NCBI GenBank assembly: GCA_029863035.1
Contig: JAOTWH010000005.1
Location: forward strand, 1-29,059
DNA: 29,059 bases
Direction of reading: 5' to 3'
Source of the DNA: Acidimicrobiia bacterium
GTDB taxonomy: Bacteria > Actinomycetota > Acidimicrobiia > UBA5794 > JAOTWH01
The notes under the pieces are model-generated. The model searched no databases. It was not told where the DNA came from and saw only the letters and a list, made by a program, of their open reading frames with translations. Of this stretch, positions 1 to 8,760 are shown piece after piece; position 1 is the stretch's first letter; every line of letters starts with the position of its first letter. The position numbers and the translations under genes were made by a program.

Positions 1-144
1 ACCCTCGCGGATCGCAGCCGATATCTCGGCCATGCGTTCCGAGCCGACTGGAGCGGCAAGCACCTGGCGGCCGTAAACGTATGCGAGCAGCAGGCCGGCG
101 AGCCCTGCCGCCACGGCAAGGTAAAGCCAGAGGTCGGTGTTCAC
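1..144 (-). CDS. hppA: Membrane-bound pyrophosphatase, N-terminal fragment
   Basis: This is the first 48 codons of a gene that continues past the left edge. The product begins with a GTG-encoded Met, then NTDLWLYLAVAAGLAGLLLA (one membrane helix), YVYGRQV, and GSERMAEISAAIREG. The last stretch matches the 'GxxxMxEIaxAIreGA' signature near the start of ion-translocating inorganic pyrophosphatases. These couple pyrophosphate hydrolysis to H+ or Na+ pumping across the membrane. The GTG start is preceded by a GGAG-type ribosome site about 9 nt upstream. The catalytic loops and the residue that decides K+ dependence lie outside the window, so the subtype is unknown. The gene follows trkH on the same strand after 62 nt; a TATAGT hexamer just after the trkH stop (200-205) could be its own -10 box. 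Confidence 0.8.
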   Translation of the reverse strand, partial: MNTDLWLYLAVAAGLAGLLLAYVYGRQVLAAPVGSERMAEISAAIREG

Positions 145-206
145 TGAATCAACTCCGGGAAAGACCTACGGAAGCGCCAGTCGCTCCCGAACCGGCGGGA
201 CTATAG

Positions 207-1658
207 CTACTTCCTCCATAGCTCTCTGGTGAAAAGCAGCACCACCGGGAAGATCTCCAGCCTGCCCACCACCATCAGGAAGCCAAGCAGCCACTTGCCG
301 AGCATCGGTACGCCGGCGTAGTTGGCGCCTGGTCCCACCTCGGACAGTCCGGGCCCAATGTTCCCAATGGCAGAAGCGGTTGCCGACGCCGACGTGACCA
401 AATCCAGCCCTGCCCCGGTACTCGAGTCGATGATGGAGAACAGGAAGGTGCCGGTCATGAAGATGAACATGTACATCAGGAAGAAGGCTTGAACGCTCTG
501 CACTATCTCTTCCGAGACTGCATCCTTCCCCAGTCGGGCAACGAACACGCCGCGCGGGTGGATGAGCCGTCGCAGATCGTTGCGGGATGCCGACACCAGC
601 ACTCCGTGCCGAGGGATCTTGACGGAGCCGGCAGTTGAGCCCGCCATGCCGCCAATGAACATCAACCCGACAACTAGTACCTGGAGAGCAGCGGCCCATT
701 GACCGAAGTCCGCGGTAGCGAACCCGGTGGTAGTCACTAGAGACACCGCAGTGAACACGCCTTCGCGGATCGTGTCCGAGACGGCCCCTCCCCTGGTACC
801 GATGATCATGACAACAGCCGCTGCTACTAGCACCCATAGATAGATGCGCAGCTCGGCACTTCGCAGATATGCCCTGGGATGGCGCAGCGCCTTGAAGTGG
901 AGAGCAAACGAGACGCCAGCCAGGAGCATGAAGACCACAACCACCCATTGGGTGTACGCAGAGAACCCTCCAATTGAGGCAGCATCGGTTCCGAAACCGC
1001 CGGTGGACATGGTGGTAAAGGAGTGAGCGACCGATTCGAACAGCGTCATGTCACCCAACAACAGCGCCAGCACCTCCGCCGCGGTGATACCGAGGTATAC
1101 GAACCACAGTCTCTTGGCTGTCTCTCGGAATCGCGGTGTTAGGCGATCGGGTGTCGGGCCGGGCGACTCCGCCTTGGCCAGCTGCACCCCTCCCACCCCG
1201 AGGAGGGGCAGAATGGCGACAGACAACACGATGATGCCCATGCCACCCATCCACTGAGTGAGCGCCCGCCAAAACAGAATCCCGTGCGACAGAGCTCCCG
1301 GGTCGGTGAGTATGGATGAACCCGTGGTCGTGAAACCGGCCGAGGTCTCGAAGAAGGCGTCGGTCACATCGGTGATCGAGCCAGAGAAGATGTAAGGCAA
1401 AGTGCCAACGGCGATGATGGCGAACCACGACAGGCCCACTGCGGCGAAGCCTTCGCGCGGACTCAGCTCTTTGGTTCGCTGCCCGAACGACCGCCAGGCG
1501 AAGAGCCCAACCGCGATTGTTACCGCAGCCGCGGCAGCGATCTGCCAGGCGTCATCCCACTCTTGATAGAGCAGCGCCACGACCGCCGCGCTGAGCATGG
1601 CGACGCCGACACCGGCCACCACCGCGCCGATCACATAGAGCAGACGCCGAATAGACAT
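207..1658 (-). CDS. trkH: TrkH-family potassium uptake channel subunit
   Basis: This 483-residue polytopic membrane protein forms the K+-translocating pore of a Trk/Ktr system. All four pore-loop filter motifs of the family are visible: TTTG (about 110-113), MSTGGF (217-222), TTTGF (309-313) and IGNIGPG (431-437), each with its filter glycine. The segment GGMAGSTAGSVK (336-347) is the typical kinked helix that gates the pore. Length is normal for TrkH. Its ATG lies 13 nt after the trkA stop, so the two are almost certainly co-transcribed as trkA-trkH and the products assemble as a TrkA-gated channel. The ribosome site is weak, and a small GGGCG/CGCCC hairpin lies in the 13-nt gap, which suggests translation depends on coupling to trkA. 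Confidence 0.93.
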   Translation of the reverse strand: MSIRRLLYVIGAVVAGVGVAMLSAAVVALLYQEWDDAWQIAAAAAVTIAVGLFAWRSFGQRTKELSPREGFAAVGLSWFAIIAVGTLPYIFSGSITDVTDAFFETSAGFTTTGSSILTDPGALSHGILFWRALTQWMGGMGIIVLSVAILPLLGVGGVQLAKAESPGPTPDRLTPRFRETAKRLWFVYLGITAAEVLALLLGDMTLFESVAHSFTTMSTGGFGTDAASIGGFSAYTQWVVVVFMLLAGVSFALHFKALRHPRAYLRSAELRIYLWVLVAAAVVMIIGTRGGAVSDTIREGVFTAVSLVTTTGFATADFGQWAAALQVLVVGLMFIGGMAGSTAGSVKIPRHGVLVSASRNDLRRLIHPRGVFVARLGKDAVSEEIVQSVQAFFLMYMFIFMTGTFLFSIIDSSTGAGLDLVTSASATASAIGNIGPGLSEVGPGANYAGVPMLGKWLLGFLMVVGRLEIFPVVLLFTRELWRK

Positions 1659-1671
1659 CAGTGGTGGGCGA

Positions 1672-3003
1672 TCACGCCCCGAACATCTTCTCGATGGTCG
1701 GGATCGCTTTGGGCAATGCGATCACGATGATTCGATCGCCCTCTTCGATGGTGGTCGTGCCTCTTGGCACGAAAGCCTCACCGTCACGAACGACCCCACC
1801 GATGATGGCGGTTTTCGGAACGTGAATATCGGCCAGGGTCTTGCCGAGGGCGGTGCCCTCTGGGCCGACCTGAATCTCGATGGCTTCGGCGTCCGTGTCC
1901 TGGAAAGTTGCAACCGAGTGGATGCGCCCCCTGCGTACGAACCGCAGAATCGCATTGGCTGCTGCTTGGCGAGCAGATACGGCAGCGTCGAGGCCGACGC
2001 CCGCCAAGAGGCTGACTAGCTCGATGCGCTGGAAGCGGGCCACGGTTGTTTCAACCCCCAGGGCGTTGGCGAGGAGCGCTCCCATCACGTTCACATCGTC
2101 CCAGCCTGTGAGCGCCATCACCACGTCTGCCGACTCCACGCCCTCGGAACGCAGCACCTTGGGGTCGGTCGGATCGCCCTGCACCACCACTACATCATTG
2201 CTCTGCTCTGCCAGGTAGCGACATCGGTCTGCTTCTTCGTCAATGAGAACCGTGCTCAAGCCCTCCCTGGCACACAGCTGAGCGGTCAGCTGGGCCAACC
2301 GACTAGCGCCGAGGATGACCACCTTGCGGGCTCGATCGTGGCTCAGGCCAAGGAAGTCCATCGCCTGGTCCGTCTCCCCTGGCTTGGCGATGATGAGCAC
2401 GTGGTCGTGGGCGTTGATCGTGGTGTCGCCTCGCGCGATGGTCGTTTCCCCGTTCCGCACCAAAGCGGTCACTAGCCAATCCCAGCCCTTCACCCTGTCA
2501 CGTAGCTCTTGAAGGGTGTGCCCCGCGACTGGCGCGTCTTCGGGGATGAAGCCGCCCATCAGAACGAGTTTGCCATCACCGAATTCGAAAACTTCAGAGA
2601 CCGCTCCCTTGAGGACCATCGACACCAGCTCCTGCGCCAGAGTGGCTTCGGGATCGATGACTACGTCGACGCCAACAGCCTCCAGGCCGGGGCGAAGAGC
2701 CGGATCCTCGACCCGGGCGATCTTGAGTGGAACCCCCAGGCGCGTCCCCGTCTGACACACCAAGACGTTCACCGCGTCCTGGCTGGTGACAGCGATCAGC
2801 ATGTCGGCGCTGGCAACCCCTGCCGCCTCCAGCACGGAAGGAGTGGCACCGTTGCCATGGATGACGAGGGCGTCGAGGGAATCTTGCAGCTCTTTGACCC
2901 GCGCCGCGTCGCTGTCGATAAGTACGACATCTTGGCCCTCGATAGAGAGCCTTTCGGCGAGGTACGAGCCGACCTGGCCCGCCCCAACGATGACGATGCG
3001 CAT
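1672..3003 (-). CDS. trkA: Trk system potassium uptake regulator TrkA
   Basis: This 443-residue cytoplasmic protein has two tandem RCK units (RCK_N plus TrkA_C). The first Rossmann unit starts with GAGQVG (7-12) and has an acidic D30 at the end of the second strand, as expected for NAD(H) binding. The second unit starts near residue 228 with LGASRLAQL, where the glycine-rich loop is degenerate, so it may bind nucleotide poorly. TrkA_C segments lie at about 140-220 and 365-443. The protein gates TrkH in response to nucleotides. The ATG has an AGGAGG ribosome site 8 nt upstream and a consensus-like TATGAT -10 box at 3030-3035, so this gene heads the trk operon with a leadered mRNA. It is divergent from the LCP gene. 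Confidence 0.93.
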   Translation of the reverse strand: MRIVIVGAGQVGSYLAERLSIEGQDVVLIDSDAARVKELQDSLDALVIHGNGATPSVLEAAGVASADMLIAVTSQDAVNVLVCQTGTRLGVPLKIARVEDPALRPGLEAVGVDVVIDPEATLAQELVSMVLKGAVSEVFEFGDGKLVLMGGFIPEDAPVAGHTLQELRDRVKGWDWLVTALVRNGETTIARGDTTINAHDHVLIIAKPGETDQAMDFLGLSHDRARKVVILGASRLAQLTAQLCAREGLSTVLIDEEADRCRYLAEQSNDVVVVQGDPTDPKVLRSEGVESADVVMALTGWDDVNVMGALLANALGVETTVARFQRIELVSLLAGVGLDAAVSARQAAANAILRFVRRGRIHSVATFQDTDAEAIEIQVGPEGTALGKTLADIHVPKTAIIGGVVRDGEAFVPRGTTTIEEGDRIIVIALPKAIPTIEKMFGA

Positions 3004-3029
3004 GGCAACGCCTCCTAAATCGACTTGGC

Positions 3030-3035
3030 ATCATA
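3030..3035 (-). promoter_or_regulatory. Predicted -10 box of the trkA-trkH operon
   Basis: The minus strand reads TATGAT, one mismatch from the sigma-70/sigma-A consensus. It lies about 27 nt before the trkA ATG, with AGGAGG in between. No convincing -35 box is seen. Confidence 0.5.
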
Positions 3036-3072
3036 GGAGAGGGTCAGATACTGCCGAGGCTCTCGGCGCCGT

Positions 3073-3078
3073 TAAAGT
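3073..3078 (+). promoter_or_regulatory. Predicted -10 box of a leaderless LCP mRNA
   Basis: TAAAGT (TANNNT pattern) ends 6 nt before the GTG start at 3085, and there is no ribosome site. With a usual -10 to +1 spacing, transcription would start at or next to the GTG. Confidence 0.5.
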
Positions 3079-3084
3079 CGCCGC

Positions 3085-4353
3085 GTGCTCGACCGTCTGC
3101 GCTCCCTCGTCCCACAAGGCCTTCGGTTACCACTTCTCATCGGCCTGCCTGCGCTGGCACTTGCGGGAATCGTGGCGATCGTTGCCTCAAGCGACACCGA
3201 ACCGCCACCCGCGCCCAGAGCGGCCCCGGTTACCACCACGACCACCACCACAACCACATCAACCCTCCCGCCCCCCCAGCTTCGGTTCACTTTCGAGGGA
3301 ACCGACCCCGAACTCAGATCTGCCGTCGAGATGCTGTATCGATGGCTCGACGACCCGTCGCTCGTCCAGCCGATCGAAGTCGACGCCCAGTTCGCGGCAC
3401 GCCTCGCTGATGTCGATCCAACCGAGGACCTCTTGGTTGAGCTTTCGGTGACAACGTCTCAGTTCACTGGAGGTCAGCGGGTTGCGGTTGCTGTGGCAGG
3501 CGAGGATGTGCTCTTGGCCGCAGACGAGAACGACGGTGCCGGGTGGCGCATCGTTGGTGGAACCCTCGCTCGCTTCGGAGCGGCACCGTGGTTCGGAGAT
3601 CCGATTCAATCCGTCCTCGTCATCGGCTCCGATGCCCGGTGGAACGAAGACGTCTTCTCGCAAAGAGCCGACAGCATTCACATAGTCACCGCCGTTGCCG
3701 ACCAGAGCGCCGGCGCCATCGTCGGCATCCCGCGCGACAGCTACATGCCCAATCCCAATGGAAGCAATCGAAAGGTCAATGGCGTGCTTGCCGGCTATGG
3801 CGCAGAGGGAGTGGTGGAGACAATCCAGACCTACAGCGGCATGGAGATCGACGGCTACATCATCACCGGGTTCTTGGGCTTCAGCCAGCTGATCGAAGGG
3901 TTCGGGCCATTCGAGATCTTCCTGCCGCAGGCGATCCGGGGCGGCTTGCCCGGGTTCCGCAACTTCCCGGAAGGTGACTCGGTCATCGAAGGCGACGACG
4001 TGTTGTTGCTGGCCCGTATCCGCAAGACGTTGCCCCAGGGCGACTTCGATCGGAGCTTCAACCATGGCGTCATCATGAAGGCAGTGCTTGACAACATCCA
4101 GACCAGGTCCATCCGCCAGCTGCCCATGCTGCTCGGCTTGCTCAACGCCACCACCCACACCGACCTGTCTGCGGCTGAGCTACTTCGACTGGGCGCGGTG
4201 GCCTATTACCTGGACAACGACCTGGTCACCAACCACGTGCTTCCCGGTAGGGCGGGACGGGCCGGAGAGGCCTCGGTGGTGTTTCTCAGCGCAGGCGCCG
4301 ACGAGCTTCTCGCCGACCTTGCCGACGACGGACTTATCAATAGCGATCAGTGA
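3085..4353 (+). CDS. LytR-CpsA-Psr (LCP) family cell-wall protein
   Basis: This 422-residue protein has a short cytoplasmic N-terminus, one membrane helix (about 15-35), a Pro/Thr-rich linker with a run of nine threonines (about 50-58), and an extracellular LCP domain from about 173. LCP signatures visible are GSDAR (180-184), RADSIHIV (193-200), IPRDSYM (214-220) and the later ARIRKTLPQGDFDRS (309-323). LCP enzymes transfer lipid-linked glycopolymers such as arabinogalactan or teichoic acid to peptidoglycan; the arginines and aspartates in these motifs bind the pyrophosphate and Mg2+. The substrate here is unknown. The GTG start is supported by a leaderless -10 box six bases upstream. The C-terminus (NSDQ, then TGA) runs directly into the 31-bp repeat array. 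It is transcribed divergently from trkA and converges on the P-type ATPase gene. Confidence 0.88.
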   Translation: MLDRLRSLVPQGLRLPLLIGLPALALAGIVAIVASSDTEPPPAPRAAPVTTTTTTTTTSTLPPPQLRFTFEGTDPELRSAVEMLYRWLDDPSLVQPIEVDAQFAARLADVDPTEDLLVELSVTTSQFTGGQRVAVAVAGEDVLLAADENDGAGWRIVGGTLARFGAAPWFGDPIQSVLVIGSDARWNEDVFSQRADSIHIVTAVADQSAGAIVGIPRDSYMPNPNGSNRKVNGVLAGYGAEGVVETIQTYSGMEIDGYIITGFLGFSQLIEGFGPFEIFLPQAIRGGLPGFRNFPEGDSVIEGDDVLLLARIRKTLPQGDFDRSFNHGVIMKAVLDNIQTRSIRQLPMLLGLLNATTHTDLSAAELLRLGAVAYYLDNDLVTNHVLPGRAGRAGEASVVFLSAGADELLADLADDGLINSDQ

Positions 4354-4355
4354 AT

Positions 4356-4452
4356 AGTTGTCAGTCTTCAGTGGCGAGTAGTTGTCAGTTGTCAGTCTTC
4401 AGTGGCGAGTAGTTGTCAGTTGTCAGTCTTCAGTGGCGAGTAGTTGTCAGTT
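4356..4452. repeat. Tandem repeat, 31-bp unit, three copies plus 4 bp
   Basis: Three perfect head-to-tail copies of a 31-bp unit start at 4356, 4387 and 4418 and end at 4448, followed by 4 bases of a fourth. Each unit contains AGTTGTCAGTCTTCAGTGGC, and AGTTGTC recurs within the unit. There are no spacers between copies, so this is not a CRISPR. It begins 3 bases after the LCP stop codon and fills the gap between two convergent genes. Confidence 0.93.
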
Positions 4453-4457
4453 CTTCT

Positions 4458-4520
4458 GATTTCTGATTTCCGATTTCTGATTTCCGATTTCCGATTTCTG
4501 ATTTCTGATTACTGATCACT
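4458..4520. repeat. Heptamer repeat GATTTCT/GATTTCC, nine units
   Basis: Nine contiguous heptamers occur: GATTTCT, GATTTCC, GATTTCT, GATTTCC, GATTTCC, GATTTCT, GATTTCT, GATTACT, GATCACT. The array is AT-rich against a GC-rich background. The last two units overlap the 3' end of the P-type ATPase gene and encode its terminal Ser-Asp-Gln and stop. No hairpin terminator is evident in the gap. Confidence 0.9.
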
Positions 4521-7151
4521 GGTCTTGAGGCTCACTTGCTTGATCCAGGCATTGATGGCGAAGGTGACGACCGACAACCCGATCATCACGGGCCATACCT
4601 CCCATCCGAGCGGCACCACGTCGAACAGCGTGTTCCCGAGCGGCAGATACACCACGGCGAGTTGAAGGGCAATGGAAATCAGCGCCGTAAAGACCACCCA
4701 CGGATTGTCGAGAATGCTCCGTCGCCACACCACGGTCCGCTCGGCCCGAACGTTGAACAGATGAAGCACCTGGACCAGAACCAGGGTCGTAAAGACCGCG
4801 GTCTGGACCTCTTTGAACGGAAGATCGAGCACGTAGTGCCCGATCACCAACGCTCCCAGAGTGCCCGCTGCCAACACCGCGCCGCGACTGAGCAGCGCAA
4901 CCTGGTGCTTCAAACTGAGGATGTTGCGATCGCCGAGACCGTTGGCCGACATGATCCCTGCCTCGGCAGGATCTATCCCTAGGGCGATGGCCGGCAACCC
5001 GTCGGTCACCAGGTTGATCCAGAGAAGCTGAACCGCCACCAACGGCTCCCCCAGGAAGCCGAAAGCCAAAAAGCCGATCAACATCACCAACACTTCGCTG
5101 GCGTTGGCCGAGAGCAGGAAGTGAACGACCTTGCGCAGGTTGGCGAATATGGCCCTGCCCTCGCGCACGGCCGAGATGATGGTGGCGAAGTTGTCATCGG
5201 CCAGCACCATCGACGAAGCGTCTTTGGCCACGTCTGTTCCCGTACCCATGGCCACACCGATGTCGGCTGCACGCAGCGCCGGGGCGTCGTTGACGCCATC
5301 GCCCGTCATCGCCACGATCTGATCGCGTGCCTGCCAGGCGTCGACGATCTTCACCTTGTCGGCCGGGTCGACCCTGGCGTATACCGAGTACCTCTCCACC
5401 TGCTCTGCCAGTTCGTCGGCCGATAGCCGGCGCAGGTCCGCGCCCGCCATGACCTCATCACCTTCGCGCAGGATGCCGACCTCGGTAGCGATGGCCCGCG
5501 CCGTCACCTCGTGATCGCCTGTCACCATCACAACCCGGATCCCCGCGGCTTGAGCTTCCTGCACTGCGGGAGCTGCCTCTGGCCGAGCCTCGTCGCTCAT
5601 GCCGACCACGGCCACCAGAACCAGGTTCTCCTCCAGGCCTTCGATGGGGCCGGGGCCATCGTCGAAGACGCGGTAGGCCAAGGCCAAGGTGCGCAGACCG
5701 CCTTCGGCAAGCTGTGCTGCCTTCTGAAGTGCCCGCTCTCTTCTGGCGGGGTCGAGCGGCTCGGGACCATCGGGTCCCTCCAGATGAGTCGCCAACGAAG
5801 CAACGATCTCCGGTGCGCCCTTGGTGGCGGCCAGGTAGGTACCGGAGCGCCGATGCAGGGTGGTCATGCGCTTGCGTCCCGAGTCGAAGGCCAGTTCATC
5901 CACCCGCGGCATCTCGGTACGCAGTCCCTCGGCGTCGATGCCCATCTGTTCGAGCGATATGAGCAGGGCCACCTCTGTCGGGTCTCCGAGGTAGCCCTCG
6001 TCGGCGGCGCGAGCGTCGTTGCACAACGAGGCAACCTCGGCGTAGCGAGCGATACGCCGGTCGCCGGGGTCGGCCTCGGACACGGCGACGCCGAGGTCGG
6101 CCCCCAGGATCGTCTGCACCCTGATCTCGTTACGGGTAAGCGTGCCCGTCTTGTCGGTACAGATAACCGAGGCCGCCCCCAGCGCTTCGACGGCTGGGAG
6201 GCGGCGCACGATCGCCTGCTCGCGCGCCATTCGGGTGACGCCGCGCGACAGTGTGATGGTGACGACGGCCGGCAGGCCTTCCGGGATGGCGGCAACGGCC
6301 AGCGCCACCGCGATCAGCAACATCGATTCGGGTTCGGTGCCCCGCAACCATCCTGCTACAAAGACGATGCCGGCCGTGACCAATGCCAGGACTGCCAAGC
6401 GCCTGCCAACCCTGGCTAACTCGATCTGGAGCGGGGTGGGGGGCTCTGATGCTTCGAGCATTTCGGCCACGCGCCCCATTTCCGTGGTGCGTGCCGTCTC
6501 GACCACCACCATGCGCCCCCGCCCGGCGGCCACAGTGGTCCCGGCGAAGACGATCGAACGCCGATCCCCCAGGCCGACCCGCTCGGCCACGGCATCGGTG
6601 GTCTTCTCCACAGAGAACGACTCGCCGGTGAGAACCGACTCGTCGGTCTCGAGATGCATCGTCTGCAACAGCCGCCCATCGGCCGGTACCCGATCGCCCG
6701 CCTCCAGCACAACCAGGTCCCCCGGTACTAGCTCGGCCCCGGGGACAGAACGCTCCAGTCCCTGGCGGATCGCAACCGCCTCGGGAGCGGATAGCTCCTT
6801 GAGAGCCTCTAGTGCGCCTTCGGCCCGCCACTCCTGGACATAGCCGAGAACAGCATTGAGCACGACGATGGCGAAGATCACCCATGAGTCGATCCACTCG
6901 TCGAGCAGGAATCCACTGACGGCGGCGGCGGCCAGCAAGATCCAGATCATGACGTCGCGGAACTGGTTCGCCAGCATCTGCAGTCGCCCGAAGCCCCCCT
7001 CCTGTTCGAGCTCATTGCGCCCGTACAGACCGAGCCGTCGTAGGGCTTCGGACTCGTCTAGGCCATTCTCAGGATCGGTACCCAGCCGCTGCATCACTTC
7101 GTCGGTCTCGAGAGCGTGCCAAGGCGCGGCCGAGCGAGTGGTGGTGCTCAT
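4509..7151 (-). CDS. Cation-transporting P-type ATPase, Ca2+ (type II) class
   Basis: This 880-residue protein has the complete P-type architecture: N-terminal cation ATPase domain (ETDEVMQRL near 15), TGES (175-178) in the actuator domain, PEGL (290-293) in TM4, DKTGT (333-337) with phosphorylated D333, KGAPE (444-448), TGD (544-546) and GDGVNDA (617-623). In the membrane half, SANASE (681-686) and NLVTDG (713-718) supply the Asn/Glu and Asn/Asp side chains that bind Ca2+ in SERCA-type pumps, and E291 completes the site. It therefore most likely exports Ca2+ (or Mn2+). The ATG start has no ribosome site but a TACCAT -10 box 8 nt upstream, suggesting a leaderless or near-leaderless mRNA. Its last three codons and stop lie in the heptamer repeat. 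Monocistronic. Confidence 0.92.
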   Translation of the reverse strand: MSTTTRSAAPWHALETDEVMQRLGTDPENGLDESEALRRLGLYGRNELEQEGGFGRLQMLANQFRDVMIWILLAAAAVSGFLLDEWIDSWVIFAIVVLNAVLGYVQEWRAEGALEALKELSAPEAVAIRQGLERSVPGAELVPGDLVVLEAGDRVPADGRLLQTMHLETDESVLTGESFSVEKTTDAVAERVGLGDRRSIVFAGTTVAAGRGRMVVVETARTTEMGRVAEMLEASEPPTPLQIELARVGRRLAVLALVTAGIVFVAGWLRGTEPESMLLIAVALAVAAIPEGLPAVVTITLSRGVTRMAREQAIVRRLPAVEALGAASVICTDKTGTLTRNEIRVQTILGADLGVAVSEADPGDRRIARYAEVASLCNDARAADEGYLGDPTEVALLISLEQMGIDAEGLRTEMPRVDELAFDSGRKRMTTLHRRSGTYLAATKGAPEIVASLATHLEGPDGPEPLDPARRERALQKAAQLAEGGLRTLALAYRVFDDGPGPIEGLEENLVLVAVVGMSDEARPEAAPAVQEAQAAGIRVVMVTGDHEVTARAIATEVGILREGDEVMAGADLRRLSADELAEQVERYSVYARVDPADKVKIVDAWQARDQIVAMTGDGVNDAPALRAADIGVAMGTGTDVAKDASSMVLADDNFATIISAVREGRAIFANLRKVVHFLLSANASEVLVMLIGFLAFGFLGEPLVAVQLLWINLVTDGLPAIALGIDPAEAGIMSANGLGDRNILSLKHQVALLSRGAVLAAGTLGALVIGHYVLDLPFKEVQTAVFTTLVLVQVLHLFNVRAERTVVWRRSILDNPWVVFTALISIALQLAVVYLPLGNTLFDVVPLGWEVWPVMIGLSVVTFAINAWIKQVSLKTSDQ

Positions 7152-7159
7152 GTGGTCGG

Positions 7160-7165
7160 ATGGTA
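7160..7165 (-). promoter_or_regulatory. Predicted -10 box of the P-type ATPase gene
   Basis: The minus strand reads TACCAT (TANNNT), ending 8 nt before the ATG at 7151. No ribosome site lies between, so leaderless transcription is likely. Confidence 0.45.
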
Positions 7166-7245
7166 AGAACGAGACGCGGCCCTAGATGTCCTCGCTCGAC
7201 TGGCTGGCTCGGTACTCCCCCACGATGGACGCCTACCGGACCCTT

Positions 7246-7779
7246 TTAGGGCTCCCCGGCCTCTTGTTCGGCTCGATACTCCATGAACACATCGGCAATC
7301 GCAACGGCGGTGAGAGGCAGAAGCGGGGCCAGGGCGATGCCGAGAGCCGGCACTACGGACATCACCACCACGGTGTAGATCGCCGCCAGTGCGACCGCAA
7401 TGACCCTTCCCCTGAAGCGATGCTCCAACTCGGCCCGCAGCGCGATCACGCCCCCCGCCCCATAGGCAGCGACCAGCCCGGTGGTGGTATCGATGAGACC
7501 GATAGGCAGGGCAACAACGAGGAAGAGGCCCATGGCGCCAACTGTTACTCCGGCAGCGTGACGGTTTCTCGATCCGAACGCCACTGCCACGAAAACCAAC
7601 GGCGCCATGGCGAGGCCGAAAGCGGCGAAAGGTGCCGCCTCAGGCGCGTCTGGCGAATCCGAGCCAGAGGCCGCGACGGCGATGATGATCGGCCACATGC
7701 TCATCATCACGATGAGCGTCCCCACCGCAACTACGGCCCACTTCCGGCGCCACGTGATCGCCTCGCTATGTAAGAACAC
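7246..7779 (-). CDS. Hypothetical membrane protein, about five helices
   Basis: I do not recognise the family. The 177-residue product is almost entirely hydrophobic. A helix at about 13-38 (WAVVAVGTLIVMMSMWPIII) is followed by alanine/valine-rich segments spaced to give about five membrane spans, with a charged loop (RAELEHRFRGR) before the last pair and a short acidic tail (EYRAEQEAGEP). No catalytic motif is visible. The GTG start is supported by a TACGCT -10 box six bases upstream with no ribosome site, as in other genes here. It lies between the P-type ATPase and a sugar transporter on the same strand, about 40 nt after the permease stop, so its own promoter overlaps the end of that operon. 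Function unknown. Confidence 0.72.
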   Translation of the reverse strand: MFLHSEAITWRRKWAVVAVGTLIVMMSMWPIIIAVAASGSDSPDAPEAAPFAAFGLAMAPLVFVAVAFGSRNRHAAGVTVGAMGLFLVVALPIGLIDTTTGLVAAYGAGGVIALRAELEHRFRGRVIAVALAAIYTVVVMSVVPALGIALAPLLPLTAVAIADVFMEYRAEQEAGEP

Positions 7780-7785
7780 GGATCG

Positions 7786-7791
7786 AGCGTA
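7786..7791 (-). promoter_or_regulatory. Predicted -10 box of a leaderless mRNA (membrane protein)
   Basis: The minus strand reads TACGCT (TANNNT), ending 6 nt before the GTG at 7779; no ribosome site. It supports the GTG as the true start. Confidence 0.45.
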
Positions 7792-7818
7792 TCGAGTTGC
7801 GAGGTGCCAGGTAGCGGC

Positions 7819-8760
7819 CTAGCCCTTGACCGATCCTGCTGTGAGGCCGCGAACGAAGTAGCGCTGCAATGAGAGGAACACGGCCATAGGAAGCGCCATA
7901 GAGATGAACGCCCCCGCCGTTAGCAGATGCCAGGCCTGGCCGCGCGAGCCATTCAACTCGGCCAGGGCTTGAGTCACGACGCGCACATCAGGCTCGCCGC
8001 CGAGGAACACCAGCGCCACCAGGAGGTCGTTCCATACCCAAAGGAACTGAAAAATGGCGAAGGACGCCAACACCGGCACCGATAGCGGAACTATCAACTT
8101 CGTGAAGATGTCGAAATGGGAAGCGCCGTCGATCTTCGCCGACTCGATGATCGACGATGGAAGAGACCCGATGTAGTTGCGAAGCAAATAGACGGCGAGC
8201 GGTAACCCGAAACCGGTGTGCGCGAGCCAGACGGCTAAGAAAGTCCCGTTGAGGTCGAGATCCGGAAAGATGGAAATGCCGAGGAAATGCCCACCACCGG
8301 TGTAGAGGCGCAGGATGGGGATCAACGCCATCTGCAGTGGCACGACCAACAGTGCCACCACCACCACGAAGACGACTTGCCGTCCCCGCCACTCCATCCA
8401 GGCGAACGCATAGGCGGCGAACGCCGCAACCGTGATTGGGATAACCGTTGCCGGAATCACCACCGCCAAGCTGTTGAGAAACGAGTTCCCGAAACCCTCC
8501 GAGCTGAGGACGTCCCGATAGTTCTCCAGCGTCCACTGGCCGCTGTCAAAGAGGTGGCCCGCCACATTCCACCAGCCGCTGGCGTCGACGAGGGCCTTGG
8601 GCCGGAACGAGCTGACCAACACCCCGAGCGTCGGGATAAGCCACAAGACCACAACGATCAGGATCGAGAGTTTGACCGGCCACTTGTCGAGCGACCGTCG
8701 CAAACGGCTCTGCTCCTTCTTAGCCGGCGGCAGCTCAACGTTGGTGGTAACGCTGGTCAT
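7819..8760 (-). CDS. Carbohydrate ABC transporter permease, MalG/AglG type
   Basis: This 313-residue inner-membrane subunit belongs to a CUT1-family sugar importer. After a charged N-terminus, a first helix (about 29-51) leads to a periplasmic-type loop and then a cluster of five more helices. The EAA loop that docks on the ATPase is present as SSIIESAKIDGASHFDIFTK, and the C-terminus ends LQRYFVRGLTAGSVKG, the usual end of MalG/AglG-type permeases. The ATG overlaps the stop of the upstream permease by 4 nt (ATGA, 8757-8760), so the two are translationally coupled. The SRGQAWHLLTAGAFISMALP segment resembles alpha-glucoside permeases (AglG), but the substrate is inferred only. No ATPase gene is adjacent. 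Confidence 0.9.
   Translation of the reverse strand: MTSVTTNVELPPAKKEQSRLRRSLDKWPVKLSILIVVVLWLIPTLGVLVSSFRPKALVDASGWWNVAGHLFDSGQWTLENYRDVLSSEGFGNSFLNSLAVVIPATVIPITVAAFAAYAFAWMEWRGRQVVFVVVVALLVVPLQMALIPILRLYTGGGHFLGISIFPDLDLNGTFLAVWLAHTGFGLPLAVYLLRNYIGSLPSSIIESAKIDGASHFDIFTKLIVPLSVPVLASFAIFQFLWVWNDLLVALVFLGGEPDVRVVTQALAELNGSRGQAWHLLTAGAFISMALPMAVFLSLQRYFVRGLTAGSVKG

Noticed and set aside
4356..4452. Possible CRISPR array from the 31-bp repeats
   Set aside because: The three copies are head-to-tail with no spacers and there are no cas genes.
5511..6419. Plus-strand frame of 302 codons inside the P-type ATPase
   Set aside because: Antisense shadow with His/Gly/Arg-rich content and no recognisable motif; the minus strand holds all P-type ATPase motifs.
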